Source of the DNA: Mogibacterium sp.
Lineage (GTDB): Bacteria > Bacillota > Clostridia > Peptostreptococcales > Anaerovoracaceae
NCBI GenBank assembly: GCA_012840975.1
Contig: DUVP01000008.1
Coordinates: 1 to 64,000 of the forward strand
Length of the DNA: 64,000 nucleotides
Direction: 5' to 3'
Part shown: piece after piece, positions 61,958 to 64,000 of the stretch
How the letters are laid out: each line of letters begins with the position of its first letter
Position numbering within the stretch: position 1 is the first letter of the stretch
Position numbers and translations under genes: made by a program
Notes under the pieces: generated by a model
Told to the model about the DNA's origin: nothing
Databases searched by the model: none
The model's input: the letters and a program-made list of their open reading frames with translations, nothing else

Positions 61958-61989
61958 GTTGCGAACTCTTTATTGTTCGCAACTTTTTT
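61956..61989. terminator. Terminator between Fic remnant and WYL gene
   Basis: AAGTTGCGAAC (61956-61966) and GTTCGCAACTT (61975-61985) are a perfect 11-bp inverted repeat followed by TTTT on the plus strand. The stop codon of the WYL gene lies in the loop. Its left arm and loop start are the right copy of the 15-bp direct repeat. Confidence 0.85.
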
Positions 61990-62881
61990 GACTGATTAAT
62001 CTTTCTTTAATTAATTTTACAAAGTCTCCCGGTCCCGTCACTTTGACCACAGGGCCGAACGAGAGGATCCTTATAAGTATCTCCGTGAGGTCATCCTTAT
62101 CATATGTTACGGATATTTTATACCTGTTCTCGTCTATCCTTTCTGCCCGGTTTTCGAAATGCGCAAAATGCAGCAAAACCCGTTCAAGAGCATTGCGTTC
62201 ATCCACGATCTCCATCTCTACAGTTGCCTGTTCGGGTTTCATCACAGGGTTATATTCCGGAATATATTCATTACCATACGATTCACAGGATATTATGCGA
62301 CCCAGATTGACGATTAGCGTGCCCCTTCTTCCTGTACCTATCATACGAAACTTGTCATCTTTTTCCGAATATTCGAGGTATTCGGGCATGAGGGTGTAAT
62401 TGAATTCTCTGCCTTTTCCTCCTTTTGCGGTAATTCTGAGCGGATAACGATTTCTGATTGCATCCAGAATAAGGCGAAAATTACGTATATATTCTTTATC
62501 CGTATAAGGGTCTCCGTCGGAGTATTTATCAAATACAACAATGTCATCGCAATCAAATAGCGGCTCGACATCGTCTAAATCCGGAAAAACCTCTTCAAAC
62601 AATCTCACCCTCGGATCCTGAGATATCGCCTTCATCCATCTCTTCTGAAGTTTTGTCAAAGGCATTGTCGGTTTGTTAATTATCGGCGTGCTTCCGTCAG
62701 GCAAAATAAGCTGCCACCTTTCATCGTGCAAAGCGGCTTCGATATTCATCGCACTTTCCCCAAAGGCACACTCCTCAGCAATCTTTCTTATTTCCTCTTT
62801 TTTCAGAGGCTTATCGATCGCTTTAGCTATTATTTTGCTAACGGCGGCATAATACGCTCCGTATAATTCATTGAAAATCAT
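61970..62881 (-). CDS. WYL-domain regulator
   Basis: A 303-residue protein. A helical N-terminal part (KPLKKEEIRKIAEECAFGES) is followed by a WYL domain (RYPLRITAKGGKGREFNYTL, GTGRRGTLIVNLGRIISCES) and a C-terminal WCX-like part (VEMEIVDERNALERVLLHFA). WYL proteins sense nucleic acids or nucleotides and often control defence and RNA-repair genes. Its ATG overlaps the stop of the upstream WYL gene by four bases, so the two are translationally coupled and probably act as a pair. Confidence 0.85.
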   Translation of the reverse strand: MIFNELYGAYYAAVSKIIAKAIDKPLKKEEIRKIAEECAFGESAMNIEAALHDERWQLILPDGSTPIINKPTMPLTKLQKRWMKAISQDPRVRLFEEVFPDLDDVEPLFDCDDIVVFDKYSDGDPYTDKEYIRNFRLILDAIRNRYPLRITAKGGKGREFNYTLMPEYLEYSEKDDKFRMIGTGRRGTLIVNLGRIISCESYGNEYIPEYNPVMKPEQATVEMEIVDERNALERVLLHFAHFENRAERIDENRYKISVTYDKDDLTEILIRILSFGPVVKVTGPGDFVKLIKERLISQKSCEQ

Positions 62882-64000
62882 ACTCCTTCACCGCCTTCCG
62901 AATCGCACAGACCGTATAATCTGTACATCTCTTTTATGTCTTCCCTGAACTGCTTTTCAAGTTCCTTGTTTGAAAAATTGATTTCCGTTATCCGGCATAT
63001 AAATGTTCTTATCCACGGAACCATTTCCCATGCGTCGTATATATCGGCGGAGAATCTGCTTGTATTTTCATCAAGCCTCTCAACAGTGCCGCATCGCTTT
63101 TCCCTTTCGAGACGTTGATGTATATGCTTTTCACGGTCATTGTATTTTACGGTAAAATCGACATGCTCCATGCGCTGCCCCGATTGGCTTTGTGTGCTGA
63201 CACCCCACATATGAGATTGCATTTTATCTAAAGTTTCCCGATAATAGTCAAAGTCATCGCATTTTTCACCGATTTTTACAGCATCGATACTGTCCACTCT
63301 CTTTGACATAATCCTATTGAAGTTCTCTGAATATCCCATCAGATACTGGCGACCGTTCTGTACGCTTACGAAGATTTTAAGGGGCACAATGTTTTTCGTT
63401 TCCTTTCTGCCTCTTTTGCAGTTTTTCGTTTCACATATCACGCTTTTCTTATCATTGATAGCTTCTAACAAAAGCCTCAGAATCTCGCTGTCCATTGCGC
63501 TTGTTATGTAGTGATGCTTGAAAGCGAAACGGCTTGCCGGACTCTCAATTCGATCCAGCAAACATGAACCTATGACCCCGCAAGGAGAAACTTCCGAGAA
63601 AAAATCGAGACAGTCGGTGCTGCACATTTCGTCATCTGCAGCACGTTTGTAATAGACTGACCGACCTCTTTTTTCCGAAATGATAAGTCCTTCTTCTATA
63701 TATTCCTTGAGTTTCTTGCGGACCGTCGATTCATCAAAGTTTTTGGGATTTTCAAAACCGGAAAGCCTTTCATCCATTTCGTCAATGATCTCTCTCATAT
63801 TAAGCGATTTTTCCGGGGACGATAAAATATCGAACAACAGGAAATGTAATGTAATGTCTCCGTCCGTAAAACTTTTCGCTTTCCACGCTTTGTACAAAGG
63901 ATTGTGTCTTACCATACGGCTGTCTATAGAGATGAAAACATTCTTTCCCTTAGACGTCGTTCTGAAATTCATATAGTCACCGAGCCAGTTCTCAACGCGG
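62878..64000 (-). CDS. WYL-domain regulator with winged helix (5' end cut by window edge)
   Basis: At least 364 residues from Met 63970-63972, but the frame stays open to the window edge and the extra residues (RVENWLGDY) look coding, so the true start is probably outside. It has a winged-helix region (MREIIDEMDERLSGF, DESTVRKKLKEYIEEGLI), a WYL domain (IVPLKIFVSVQNGRQYLMGY) and a WCX-like end. It is the upstream member of the WYL pair and the probable DNA-binding controller of the RNA-repair locus. Confidence 0.8.
   Translation of the reverse strand, partial: RVENWLGDYMNFRTTSKGKNVFISIDSRMVRHNPLYKAWKAKSFTDGDITLHFLLFDILSSPEKSLNMREIIDEMDERLSGFENPKNFDESTVRKKLKEYIEEGLIISEKRGRSVYYKRAADDEMCSTDCLDFFSEVSPCGVIGSCLLDRIESPASRFAFKHHYITSAMDSEILRLLLEAINDKKSVICETKNCKRGRKETKNIVPLKIFVSVQNGRQYLMGYSENFNRIMSKRVDSIDAVKIGEKCDDFDYYRETLDKMQSHMWGVSTQSQSGQRMEHVDFTVKYNDREKHIHQRLEREKRCGTVERLDENTSRFSADIYDAWEMVPWIRTFICRITEINFSNKELEKQFREDIKEMYRLYGLCDSEGGEGV

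Overview
The window looks like a chromosome segment of a low-to-moderate GC, Gram-positive, anaerobic Firmicute, most likely class Clostridia. The evidence is strong AGGAGG-type ribosome sites, many XRE regulators, a class B sortase with a VQTGD-type sorting signal, a MurT/GatD-like pair, a rhodanese/TusA/DsrE-fused CoA-disulfide reductase and WYL regulators. I cannot place the family. Nearly all of the window is chromosomal housekeeping or adaptive DNA; no complete phage, plasmid or insertion sequence is present.

Layout. 1-5.7 kb: two small metabolic units (MFS transporter plus amidohydrolase; PatB/MalY-type lyase plus RidA), each next to a divergent XRE regulator of the same architecture. 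5.9-8.4 kb: a membrane-anchored XRE protein and an AbiE-type toxin/antitoxin pair with a nested palindrome over its promoter. 8.5-10.6 kb: tmRNA directly behind pncB. 10.9-17.5 kb: sbcDC, an RluA-type pseudouridine synthase, lepB, smpB and a Crp/Fnr regulator. 17.5-24.7 kb: small membrane proteins, the fused CoA-disulfide reductase with a Crp-like operator, a TIGR02206-like and a YibE/F-like membrane protein. 24.9-31.1 kb: an accessory region of very small minus-strand genes, HicAB pairs and truncated genes (LexA/S24 repressor ends, a glyoxalase end, a HicA end), punctuated by a 36-bp imperfect palindrome present nine times in the window, always in the same orientation. 31.2-40.3 kb: YunG-like, uvrA, uvrB, a LURP-like protein, telA and an XpaC-like protein, all minus strand. 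40.5-46.9 kb: two paralogous lipoproteins, then livKHMGF behind a leader-peptide attenuator rich in Ile/Val/Leu codons. 47-53 kb: a two-HTH regulator, a thioester/T-Q ester-bond adhesin, a phosphoribosyltransferase and sortase B. 53-56.9 kb: phosphomannomutase, GatD-like and MurT-like genes. 57-64 kb: an RNA-repair-type locus (rtcB, a Ro/TROVE-like vWA protein, two WYL regulators).

The most interesting points are: (1) the oriented palindrome array with gene remnants ending at its edges; (2) a 78-nt tRNA-like element immediately upstream of the Ro-like gene beside rtcB; (3) a complete-looking branched-chain amino acid attenuator before livK; (4) a GatD homologue that has lost both catalytic residues; (5) 15-bp direct repeats bracketing a dual-OB/Fic-remnant insertion that copied half of a terminator in the RNA-repair locus; (6) promoter-embedded palindromes for AbiE and for the CoA-disulfide reductase. 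All assignments come from reading the sequence and from remembered family features; no database search was run.
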